In this document: one piece after another, positions 51,501 through 58,833 of the stretch
Position numbering within the stretch: the first letter of the stretch is position 1
Layout of the letters: every line of letters begins with the position of its first letter
NCBI GenBank assembly: GCA_041941305.1
Contig: JBGTQJ010000003.1
Span: 124,001-188,000, forward strand
DNA: 64,000 nt
Direction: 5' to 3'
From: JANSWP01 sp041941305
GTDB lineage: Bacteria > Bacteroidota > Bacteroidia > Chitinophagales > Saprospiraceae
Position numbers and translations under genes: made by a program
Notes under the pieces: generated by a model
Database searches by the model: none
What the model was told of the DNA's origin: nothing
The model's input: only the letters and a program-made list of their open reading frames with translations

Positions 51501-53351
51501 GCTAGATTCAATAACCTCAGTCCCGGAGATTACAGGTTCCAGGTAAAAGCCCAAAGTAGGGATGGTATTTGGAGTGAGGTTCCAGCTTCCATAAATATTT
51601 CGGTAGCTCCACCTTGGTGGGCTAAAGGCTGGGCTTTTTTATCATATTTTATTCTTTCCTTAGTGGCTATTCTTGCTTGGAGGCGCTATGAGGTAAAACG
51701 TCTCCAGCTTAAGCATGCACTGAATATTAAAGCAGTGGAAGCCAAAAAATTGAAAGAAGTTGATGAAATGAAGTCGCGTTTTTTTGCCAACCTTTCCCAC
51801 GAGTTTAGGACTCCAATGACGGTAATTTTGGGTATGGCAGATCAATTAAAGGAAAACCCATCCAGAATGTTGGAAGAAGGCGTACGGTTAATAAAGCGGA
51901 ATGGAAGAAATGTTTTGCACCTCATCAATCAAATGCTGGATTTGTCAAAACTGGAGTCAGGTACTATGCAATTCAATTTTATTCAGGGTGACCTGTTGCA
52001 ATATTTATGGTATCTGGGAGAGTCTTTCCATTCTCTTGCTTCCACCCAAAATATTCAGTTGGATTTTAATTCAGATTTGGATGAAGCAATAATGGATTAT
52101 GACCCCGAAAAGATATTGAGCATTGTTTCAAACCTGTTGTCCAATGCCATTAAATTCACTCCGCCGGGGGGATTGGTGAGCATAGAGGTTCAGAAAGCAT
52201 TAATAAAAAATTATCCTCATATAAAAATAGAGGTAAAAGATACTGGAATTGGAATTCCAAAGGAATCCCTCAATTCCGTTTTCGATAGATTTTTTCAGGT
52301 AAGCAAAGGAAAAGTTGATAACCGACAAGGAACTGGTATAGGATTGTCCTTGACCAGAGAATTGGTAGAGAAGCTGGGAGGAAACATTCAGGTAGACAGT
52401 ATCCTGGGAGAAGGTTCTGCTTTTATTATTTTTTTACCGGTTCACAATCATGCCCCAAAAATTACTGGATTAACAGAGCTGAGTTTAATAAAAAAAGACA
52501 TTGAGCCCTTCCTCCAGGCCGGAGCACTTTCTGTTCAAAGAAAGTTAACCAAAACCGTTGACTCAAAACAAACCAATATTTCGTTTGATGAGGAAAATAT
52601 CCAAATGCCCCTTTTATTGATTATTGAAGACAATTCGGATGTAAGGAAGTACTTAGAATCATGTCTTGAATCCGAATATAGAATCATACATGCAGTTGAT
52701 GGAGGAGAGGGAATAGATAAAGCATTTGAATTTGTTCCGGATATTATTATCAGTGATGTGATGATGCCGAAAAAAGATGGTTTCGAAGTTTGTCAAATTT
52801 TGAAATATGACGAGAAAACAAGCCATATCCCGATAATACTGCTTACTGCCAGAGCCACTTCAGAGGATCGCTTAACCGGATTAAAAAGAGGCGCTGATGC
52901 CTATCTTGCCAAACCTTTTGATAAAGAGGAATTGTTTATCAGACTTCAAAAACTGTTAGAATTGCGGCAAACACTACAAAACAGATATCGCCAATTAGAA
53001 ATACCTTTAACGGACCTGGATTCATCTTACCAAATTGAAGATACTTTTCTTCTAAAATTGAAATCCACAATTGAAGAACATATTGCCGATGAGCATTTGG
53101 GGCAGGAATTATTGTGCAAGCTTTTGGGTATGAGCAGGGCTCAATTGTATAGAAAAGTATCTGCCCTTACCGGAAAATCTGTTTCCCTGTATATCAGAAG
53201 CTTGCGTCTCAGAAAAGCCAAAGAATTATTAAGAACGACCCAACTCAACATCTCTGAAATAGCCTATGATGTAGGATTCCACAATCCTAGTCGTTTGTCT
53301 GAGTATTTTCAAAAAGAGTATGGGCAAAGTCCTACTGACTTCCGGAAATGA
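48552..53351 (+). CDS. Hybrid two-component system (propeller sensor kinase, receiver and AraC-type regulator in one chain)
   Basis: 1,599 residues. Order: signal peptide (1-29); periplasmic propeller with repeated 'GxLWVGT..GL..Y' blades (about 55-860); a Y_Y_Y domain ending near 1015; one membrane helix ('WAFLSYFILSLVAILAW', ~1024-1040); histidine kinase with H1083 ('FANLSHEFRTPM'), N-box 'NLLSNAIKFTPPGG', 'KDTGIGI', 'GTGIGLSL'; receiver with D1402 ('IIISDVMMPKKDG'); and an AraC-type DNA-binding domain (about 1495-1599). A ~150-residue domain (about 190-342) is inserted in the first propeller. Related regulators sense extracellular glycans and activate nearby genes. Genes for secreted proteins follow directly. 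Confidence 0.93.
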   Translation: MIREFTYFIVLLAWLFPGGKAFVSKLNAQDFVKSGNQLFEHYHMENGLPNNHVLSLLQDQHGFLWVGTRNGLVKYDGYDFFPIYPIPNDSFHLKGREAQVLYEDSKGNIWIGTGTHGLYSWNPKTSKFAHFNHELDNPNSLGHHEINGISEDAIGAICITLGYSNGFNRIQLNDETNNYTITRFLPIRLPVKLYHIIDSLNNSGRQLSALLEVPSNKNLLNHFTLSKETDILVVAMGAKVPGIDSDWADNGWIENEKGERIWSMSVSKSYHAGGRQHGELCIEVDVINLGPGNYRLGYYTDHYRAFGDWKNQVPDRPEYYGIQLLKLKAGEGQNVQQILKKNPFNASILDSHVGRVFRDEKGNVWITSMYGLTKMTIVENKPRFQHILPSSDNPLSLPLSFPAEMTKARDGTTWIWGMGIGWSGGKVTKMEPNSQQFHLLDYSFPPNNWFSGLLEDNKGRLWVGATQTGLYQFNPPFFKKDQLIESNRVQHFEFLYNDGGEKKVTGISSILEDKAGMIWVGTNRNGLYKLNPFANQFPFHVFDRNNPMFEATPIAMLEDENGSLWFATKAGKLYFFDPTTNLVSKPIFEIDSPHSSIFQDKKGGIWLGTSGKGLFYSENGTGQNRGFVQISASNLSSPKITAINEDEKGNLWVGTMNGINVFKAQSKTWQTFFHDEQDSTTITHNYIKEIYQDNKNRIWIQTQHGGVDFLTVEEMPDGTFNLRIKHYGSNEPLYDFLEDSEGNFLGAGYGLFDLFDFPFIQLPGSFPNVPLRDVRLFEIFEDSQNRIWVGSENHGIFLYNSKNEELKGFTSREGLLYEHVHSILEDAHEGLWMVHPKKGISRMDLSNGIATEEVSFRNFQKQQGLLLADKLTGQSLKTSKGFFVIPLSNGFYFFHPDSLHSNPNVPVVVFTDFQLFNKSIEPGYNSILEKAIRYTQEIKLHYDQNFIALAYTGLHFDQPQDIRYVYRMIGMSDEWISVGGERMARFNNLSPGDYRFQVKAQSRDGIWSEVPASINISVAPPWWAKGWAFLSYFILSLVAILAWRRYEVKRLQLKHALNIKAVEAKKLKEVDEMKSRFFANLSHEFRTPMTVILGMADQLKENPSRMLEEGVRLIKRNGRNVLHLINQMLDLSKLESGTMQFNFIQGDLLQYLWYLGESFHSLASTQNIQLDFNSDLDEAIMDYDPEKILSIVSNLLSNAIKFTPPGGLVSIEVQKALIKNYPHIKIEVKDTGIGIPKESLNSVFDRFFQVSKGKVDNRQGTGIGLSLTRELVEKLGGNIQVDSILGEGSAFIIFLPVHNHAPKITGLTELSLIKKDIEPFLQAGALSVQRKLTKTVDSKQTNISFDEENIQMPLLLIIEDNSDVRKYLESCLESEYRIIHAVDGGEGIDKAFEFVPDIIISDVMMPKKDGFEVCQILKYDEKTSHIPIILLTARATSEDRLTGLKRGADAYLAKPFDKEELFIRLQKLLELRQTLQNRYRQLEIPLTDLDSSYQIEDTFLLKLKSTIEEHIADEHLGQELLCKLLGMSRAQLYRKVSALTGKSVSLYIRSLRLRKAKELLRTTQLNISEIAYDVGFHNPSRLSEYFQKEYGQSPTDFRK

Positions 53352-53394
53352 AAAAACATTGTTACACCATTGTTTTCAGTAGATTCTTACCTGG

Positions 53395-53433
53395 TTGAGA
53401 AAATAGCGAAAGCTTTTGAGAAAATAGCGAAAG
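53395..53433 (+). promoter_or_regulatory. Direct-repeat operator candidate for the hybrid regulator
   Basis: The 18-mer TTGAGAAAATAGCGAAAG occurs perfectly twice (53395-53412 and 53416-53433), 21 bp start to start, i.e. two helical turns. A third, 14/18 copy is at 53512-53529. Direct repeats of this spacing are typical of AraC-family activators, which bind two sites on one DNA face. The regulator gene ends 44 bases upstream. Confidence 0.65.
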
Positions 53434-53439
53434 GGGGTT

Positions 53440-53469
53440 TTTGATTTAGCTCCCACCTTTGTATTGTTC
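53440..53469 (+). promoter_or_regulatory. Promoter candidate of the S74/T9SS gene
   Basis: TTTG at 53440-53443 and TATTGTTC at 53462-53469, 18 bp apart, form a weak Bacteroidota promoter just downstream of the direct repeat, the position expected for an activator-dependent promoter. The leader would be about 180 bases. Confidence 0.4.
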
Positions 53470-53656
53470 TTTTGAATAAAGAAAATATACGAGTTCGAAC
53501 TCCATCTCCTTTTGAGAAATAAGGGAAAAAATTTGACCATTCCAGGAAATCCATTCTAACGAACTAAACAAAAAACAAATCATCAATTGAAGCTTCTTTT
53601 GATTGCAAAGTGTATGCTGCTTTGCCTGGGAAAGCTTTGACTAATCTTAAGTTGCC

Positions 53657-55126
53657 ATGAAAAAAGTAAAACTAATTTCAGTCTTAATCATTCTTGGATT
53701 TTTTGGTTTAACAGCTCAGCCTGGAGGCGGGAACGGAAATGGCGGTGGAAATGGAAATGGTGGGGGGAATGGGAATGGAAACGGAATTAATAGCATCAAT
53801 ACTTTTTTAGGCTACCAGGCAGGCCAAAATATTACAACAGGTGCTCATAATACCTTTTTAGGAGTTGAAACTGGATTTACAAATACAACTGCCCATAGGA
53901 ATACTTTTGTAGGACACCAATCAGGGTATGGCAATACAGAAGGATATGATAATGCTTTTTTTGGGTCCCAAGCAGGAAAATTTAATACGACAGGCTACAA
54001 GAACACCTTTGTAGGTCATGTAGCGGGGCTAGAAAATACTACTGGTGAGCTTAATACATTTTTAGGTGATGGGGCAGCCAGAGATAATACCATTGGAAGA
54101 AAAAACACTATAGTAGGTGCACATGCTGCAATCTTTACCATTTCTGGAAATAATAATACTTTTTTAGGAACTGCTGCTGGAAGGGATAATTCAACAGGTT
54201 CAAATAATGTTTTCCTTGGGATGAATGCAGGTTTTCATAATAGTTCTGGTTCCAACAATAGTATTATAGGCTTTTTAGCTGATGTATCTTCAGTAAATCT
54301 TAATAACTCTACTGCATTAGGATACAATACAGTTGTCAATGCTAGTAATAAAGTACGGATAGGAAATACAGCTGTCACAGTTATTGAAGGACAAGTGAAT
54401 TTTTCAGCCAATTCTGATGGACGTCTTAAGAAAAACATCAAAAACAGCCCATTGGGCTTGGATTTTATCCTGGATTTGCGACCAGTAAGCTATGAATTTA
54501 AAGAAGGACATAAGGGACAAATCTATACAGGATTTATTGCTCAAGAGGTTGAAAAAAGTGCAAGAAAAGCAAATGCTCCTTTTAGTGGGGTGGTGCCTCC
54601 GCCAGATAAAGATGGGTTTTACAGCCTTCGATATGCAGAATTTGTAGTGCCATTGGTGAATGCAGTGCAAGAATTAAATAAAGAAAGTACTGAAACCAAA
54701 GACCTGCTTGACCAACTAGAGCGAGAGAATCTAAAACTCAAAAAACGACTCAATCAGGTAGAGTATTTATTAAAGCAAATAACAATTCAAATGCAAAACT
54801 GTAGTGGTCCTAAGGATGCCTATGGCAGCATTGAAATCAATACCCTTCAGGAAAATGATTTAGCGGCCAGGCTCAGTCAAAATGTGCCAAATCCCTTTTT
54901 TGAAGAAACCAAGATCAAGTACATTATACCTGAAACCACAGAAAGTGCCAGGCTAGAAATTTCAAACTTGGAAGGCAAAGTACTTTATATTGAAAAAATT
55001 AATGAAAAGGGAGCTGGGCAATTGCAACTCAAAGGGCATTCTTTACCTGCCGGAATCTACTACTACTCACTTATACTCGATGGAGTACTATTCGAAACCA
55101 GGCGTATGGTTTTGACAAAAGTTTAA
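53657..55126 (+). CDS. T9SS-secreted protein with YadA-like head repeats and S74 chaperone domain
   Basis: 489 residues. Signal peptide to about 20; a Gly/Asn low-complexity stretch (23-43); then ten or so short head repeats of the YadA/Hep_Hag kind ('NTFLGVETGFTNTT', 'NTFVGHQSGYGNTE') to about 240; an S74 intramolecular-chaperone domain from S253 ('NSDGRLKKNIKNSPLGLDFILDLRPVSYEF', 'YTGFIAQEVEKSA', 'LRYAEFVVPLVNAVQEL'); a coiled coil (~340-375); and a T9SS sorting domain ('LSQNVPNPFFEETKI...LPAGIYYYSLIL'). YadA-type heads and S74 domains are both trimeric, so a trimeric surface fibre is likely. The gene follows the hybrid regulator and its putative operator. Confidence 0.88.
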   Translation: MKKVKLISVLIILGFFGLTAQPGGGNGNGGGNGNGGGNGNGNGINSINTFLGYQAGQNITTGAHNTFLGVETGFTNTTAHRNTFVGHQSGYGNTEGYDNAFFGSQAGKFNTTGYKNTFVGHVAGLENTTGELNTFLGDGAARDNTIGRKNTIVGAHAAIFTISGNNNTFLGTAAGRDNSTGSNNVFLGMNAGFHNSSGSNNSIIGFLADVSSVNLNNSTALGYNTVVNASNKVRIGNTAVTVIEGQVNFSANSDGRLKKNIKNSPLGLDFILDLRPVSYEFKEGHKGQIYTGFIAQEVEKSARKANAPFSGVVPPPDKDGFYSLRYAEFVVPLVNAVQELNKESTETKDLLDQLERENLKLKKRLNQVEYLLKQITIQMQNCSGPKDAYGSIEINTLQENDLAARLSQNVPNPFFEETKIKYIIPETTESARLEISNLEGKVLYIEKINEKGAGQLQLKGHSLPAGIYYYSLILDGVLFETRRMVLTKV

Positions 55127-55249
55127 ACCCAAAAAAAAGGAAGTCTTAGCAGTGTACTAAATAAAGGTTTAGAGGTATTCATTTCCTAACAATAGACAAG
55201 AATTGCTAGGACTTTACTTCAATTTTTCTCTAATCTAAAAACCTTCCTT

Positions 55250-56548
55250 ATGAATCCAAAAACAATTATTTGGACCATTTTGGTTCTATTGCCAATCCAT
55301 ATATTTGCTCAAAATAAGGCCTTGGATTTTGACGGTACAAACGATTATGTCAACCTTGGCAATCCATCCCAACTTTCATTCCCAGGCACCGCACCTTTTA
55401 CATTTTCCGCCTGGGTAAAACTTTCTTCGACTTCCTCAAACAGAAACATCCTATCAAAGTACAATGGGGGTGTACTCGGACACTATAATTTCAGTATAGG
55501 CAGTGGAAGGGTTTTTGCCCTTAGGGAAGTTCCTCCATATTCGGTTACTGGTTCGACTGTTCTACAGGTAAATACCTGGTATCATGTGGCTACTGTTTAT
55601 GATGGCACAGATCTGAAGGTTTTTGTCAATGGGGTTGAGGATGGCAGTACAAATATTCCTGGGAGTATAGGCAATACATCTACCGATGTGTATGTTGGAG
55701 CCTCCCAATCTTCTAATTCACCCAGTGATTTTATGGAGGGCATCATAGATGAACTCCGGGTGTGGAATGTGGCACGTACTGCAAATCAATTGCAAAATGA
55801 TATGAACCAGGAGATTAGTTGTGCTACAACTGGTTTGGTAGCCTGTTATCATTTTAACCAGGGAATAGCAGGAGGGAATAACTCAGGAGTGACCACACTG
55901 GAAGATGGGACGAGCAATAACCTGGATGGGTCTTTGATTAATTTTGCTTTGATGGGCAATACTTCTAATTGGGTTGATGGGGCACCCGCACTTCCAGTTG
56001 AGTTTATCAACTTTGATGCAAGAATGCACAATGAAAAAGTAATACTAAAATGGATAACTTCCTCGGAGGTAAATAATAGAGGTTTTCGCATAGAGCGGAG
56101 TAAAGATGGACGAACCTGGAAACATATCGGTTTTGTGGGAGGTAAAGGTATGAGTAATGACTATCAATACTACTCTTTTACAGATTTAAATCCTTTTTAC
56201 TCAATCAATTATTATCGCCTGAAACAAATGGATTATGATGGGAATTTTACTTATTCCAAAATTGTAACAGCCATAGTTGAAAGTATAGCGAACCAATTCT
56301 CATTCTTTCCAAATCCCACTAGTGGAAACATACATCTGAAATTGAACAAAAATAGAGAAATGCCAATCAATCTTGAGTTGCACAATTCCATTGGACAAAG
56401 AGTGTATGGGTACAAATTAATTGACGAAAAAGGAGAACTTTTTGAACTTGATCTATCCGATAAAGGTCTTGAACAAGGTTGGTATCTATTGAGCCTTCAC
56501 ACAAGTTTAAATAGCTATTATGAAAAATTGCTGATAACCAATCCATAG
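55250..56548 (+). CDS. T9SS-secreted LamG-domain protein
   Basis: 432 residues. Signal peptide 'WTILVLLPIHIFAQ', then a LamG/concanavalin-A-like domain ('ALDFDGTNDYVNLGN', 'FTFSAWVKLSS', 'NTWYHVATVYDGTDLKVFVNGVEDG', 'GIIDELRVWNVARTANQLQNDM') to about residue 225. A fibronectin-like linker ('VEFINFDARMHNEKVILKWITSSEVNNRGFRIERS') leads to a T9SS sorting domain ('FFPNPTSGNIHLKL...LEQGWYLLSL'). LamG domains often bind glycans or proteins, sometimes with calcium. There is no catalytic domain. Confidence 0.88.
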   Translation: MNPKTIIWTILVLLPIHIFAQNKALDFDGTNDYVNLGNPSQLSFPGTAPFTFSAWVKLSSTSSNRNILSKYNGGVLGHYNFSIGSGRVFALREVPPYSVTGSTVLQVNTWYHVATVYDGTDLKVFVNGVEDGSTNIPGSIGNTSTDVYVGASQSSNSPSDFMEGIIDELRVWNVARTANQLQNDMNQEISCATTGLVACYHFNQGIAGGNNSGVTTLEDGTSNNLDGSLINFALMGNTSNWVDGAPALPVEFINFDARMHNEKVILKWITSSEVNNRGFRIERSKDGRTWKHIGFVGGKGMSNDYQYYSFTDLNPFYSINYYRLKQMDYDGNFTYSKIVTAIVESIANQFSFFPNPTSGNIHLKLNKNREMPINLELHNSIGQRVYGYKLIDEKGELFELDLSDKGLEQGWYLLSLHTSLNSYYEKLLITNP

Positions 56549-56828
56549 ACAAGTTTATCTGTTAAGCCTTTAGATTTTTTTTGACCTGATTATTTATCCA
56601 TCAAGCCTTTTGGCTTTGAAATAAATATTTAGAGATAATTGAATGATCCTTTTTTACTGACTGAATCAACTGCAAAATTAGAACTCTCTTTTTAATATAT
56701 CTCTACAGTACATTCTTTGAATCAGGGGTCAATACTAAAAACATTCAACTTTATCAAATTCATTTAAAAGGCCTTACTCCCTGGTTCTTAGAAAGTATAT
56801 GCTAGAGGATTAAATAAAAAATCAAAGA

Positions 56829-58682
56829 ATGATGAAAAACTTAGTTTTTACCATATTGACTTTTCTTTTTTTTCTACCGATTAATTCAAATGCAACTGAT
56901 CTTTTATTCGGCAATATTTTAAGACCATTTAGTTTCGAAGATGCGGGGCAGGAAATCGACATCAAATTTGAGGTCATTAATAATAACATATTGCCTGCAT
57001 TTTCTTATTCCATCAGTTTTGAAATATTCAATGAATTCAACCAGTTGGTATATTTATCCGAAATGACTGTAAACACCCCATTGCAACCTTTCACTACGAT
57101 TACCTTAACAATGCCAGATACCTGGGTGACTGTGCCAGGGAATTACAATATGGAGGGAGTCATCGTATTCTTTGATGATATCAATCCATTCAACAATGTC
57201 ACCAATTTTGGATTTAGTGTTGCTTCAGTGAGTTGTGTGGCGGGGCTGAATTGGCATAAGTTCAAGTCTCTGGAAGTAGTGGAGGAATTACAAACATTTC
57301 CATTTACTCCTGACAACCCGGAGGAAGCAAGACCTGGAGATGTGATAGCAATTTCCTGTTTGGTGGAAGATGAAGATGTAATTCAAGGATCTTGTTTTTG
57401 TGAAGAAAATGAAAACCGAAAAAATTATGGTCCTTATAAGGATAAAGTAGTATATGAATGGAGTACGGAAGCGGTTCCAAATTGGAAGAAATTAAAAGGG
57501 GAATTAATAAAAGCAGATGTCCCAGATGGAAATTCTGCGATGTACCAATTGCCCCTAAAATTAGGTAAGGGCTCTCACAGGATCAGAATTTTGGTAGAAG
57601 CAAAAAATAAAGGACAAAAAGCAGATGATGATCCCATAATAGGATATGTGGACATTTCTGTCAGAGTTGTGGGAAATCATCTCCCATGGATTGTTACCAT
57701 TTTTGAAGGGACCTGGAATTATCACGACGATCAAAATCCTGAGGAATTAATGATAGAGGGATGTATTCCTGAAAATTTTGAAATAAAAGATACTAGTGAC
57801 CCTTCCACTACCTCCTCTGTTTCTTTTAAGGTAGTGGAAAATTTTTGTCCTGATTATGTGACCATTCTTTCTGTAGAAGCTCAGGACTTTCTTCTGGCTG
57901 GATTAAAATGTGTTCCAGATTCTGATACTTATTGCACAGAAGGGGTAGAAGATTCAACTGATTTTGCATTTCAAGATAAATTGGATTATGAGTGGAAATT
58001 ATTGAGTGGGAAGGGAGCTTTCCCATTAGGATATAAGGGAAGAGCAGTAGTTTTTCATAAGTCTGTTAGTGAAGATGCTCAGATAAGGGTTACCATTACT
58101 GATCTTGAAGGAAGTAGCCCTCCCTTAATTCTACAATTGTTAGTATCTAAAGCAGAAAAACCTAGAGCCTTTGTGGGTGTTGGTAATAATGCTTATGTAG
58201 TAAAAGAAAAATTATTTAAAGGAAATTTTGGTTACTGGCCAGGAATTACCATTGCTGCTGAGTATATGAAAGAAGCTTATGAAAAGGCAGGCTACGAAGT
58301 TGAATATACTCGAATAACCAATTTAGCTTTAGTTCAAACGGTATTGGCTTTACCCTGCTACCAAGCTGTATCATTATCAGGACATGGTGTAGGTGGAATT
58401 ATGCCTTTTACTTCTGGTGAATCTGTATGGTTTACTCCAAACTTAATAATTAATGAATCTCTAAAAAATTGGGGCTCTGTAAAACATCCTTTTTTAAGAG
58501 ACATAATATTACTTGGTTGTGAATCTTCATTAATGGAAGGGGATTTTTTAAAAGCGATGGTTGACGGTCAATTTTTTGGCTTTGAGGAAGAAGTAAGTCT
58601 TTGGGCTCTGCCTCTTATTGGTAGATCTTTTGCCAATTGCAAGATAGAAGTAAGACCACCTTATAATAGAGCACTTAAATAA
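56829..58682 (+). CDS. Secreted protein with a C-terminal caspase-like domain
   Basis: 617 residues with a signal peptide ('ILTFLFFLPINSNA'). Residues 25-440 are beta-sandwich-like and Cys-rich, with CARDB-like ('IDIKFEVINNN', 'NPFNNVTNFGFSV') and PKD-like parts. From about 447 ('RAFVGVGNNAYVV') an alpha/beta domain follows, with 'GITIAAEYMKEAYEKAGYEVEYTRI', then H519 in 'AVSLSGHGVGG' and C564 in 'DIILLGCESSL'. This His-Cys pair on successive strands is the catalytic arrangement of clan CD peptidases (caspases, gingipains, CHAT). No T9SS sorting domain is seen at the C-terminus. Substrate unknown; activity is inferred. Confidence 0.65.
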   Translation: MMKNLVFTILTFLFFLPINSNATDLLFGNILRPFSFEDAGQEIDIKFEVINNNILPAFSYSISFEIFNEFNQLVYLSEMTVNTPLQPFTTITLTMPDTWVTVPGNYNMEGVIVFFDDINPFNNVTNFGFSVASVSCVAGLNWHKFKSLEVVEELQTFPFTPDNPEEARPGDVIAISCLVEDEDVIQGSCFCEENENRKNYGPYKDKVVYEWSTEAVPNWKKLKGELIKADVPDGNSAMYQLPLKLGKGSHRIRILVEAKNKGQKADDDPIIGYVDISVRVVGNHLPWIVTIFEGTWNYHDDQNPEELMIEGCIPENFEIKDTSDPSTTSSVSFKVVENFCPDYVTILSVEAQDFLLAGLKCVPDSDTYCTEGVEDSTDFAFQDKLDYEWKLLSGKGAFPLGYKGRAVVFHKSVSEDAQIRVTITDLEGSSPPLILQLLVSKAEKPRAFVGVGNNAYVVKEKLFKGNFGYWPGITIAAEYMKEAYEKAGYEVEYTRITNLALVQTVLALPCYQAVSLSGHGVGGIMPFTSGESVWFTPNLIINESLKNWGSVKHPFLRDIILLGCESSLMEGDFLKAMVDGQFFGFEEEVSLWALPLIGRSFANCKIEVRPPYNRALK

Positions 58683-58798
58683 CTGATTAATTCAAGTTGC
58701 AATCAAGGGACCTCTGAAGGAACAGAGGACTGGCCGAGTATTTACCTCCATTAGAGTTTATTTTTAGAATTTGAGAGTTAATATTAAGTGAAGTCAAA

Positions 58799-58811
58799 TT
58801 TTTTTTTTTTT
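58799..58811 (+). repeat. Homopolymeric T tract (13 T) before a surface-protein gene
   Basis: Thirteen consecutive T residues end 22 bases before the ATG at 58834. Long homopolymers are prone to slipped-strand length change. Confidence 0.85.
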
Positions 58812-58833
58812 AAAATCACAAATCTTATTTCTT

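Noticed and set aside
53487..53503. gagttcgaactc resembling the T-arm of a tRNA
   Set aside because: It is only a short palindrome; no acceptor stem, D-arm or anticodon arm can be built around it.
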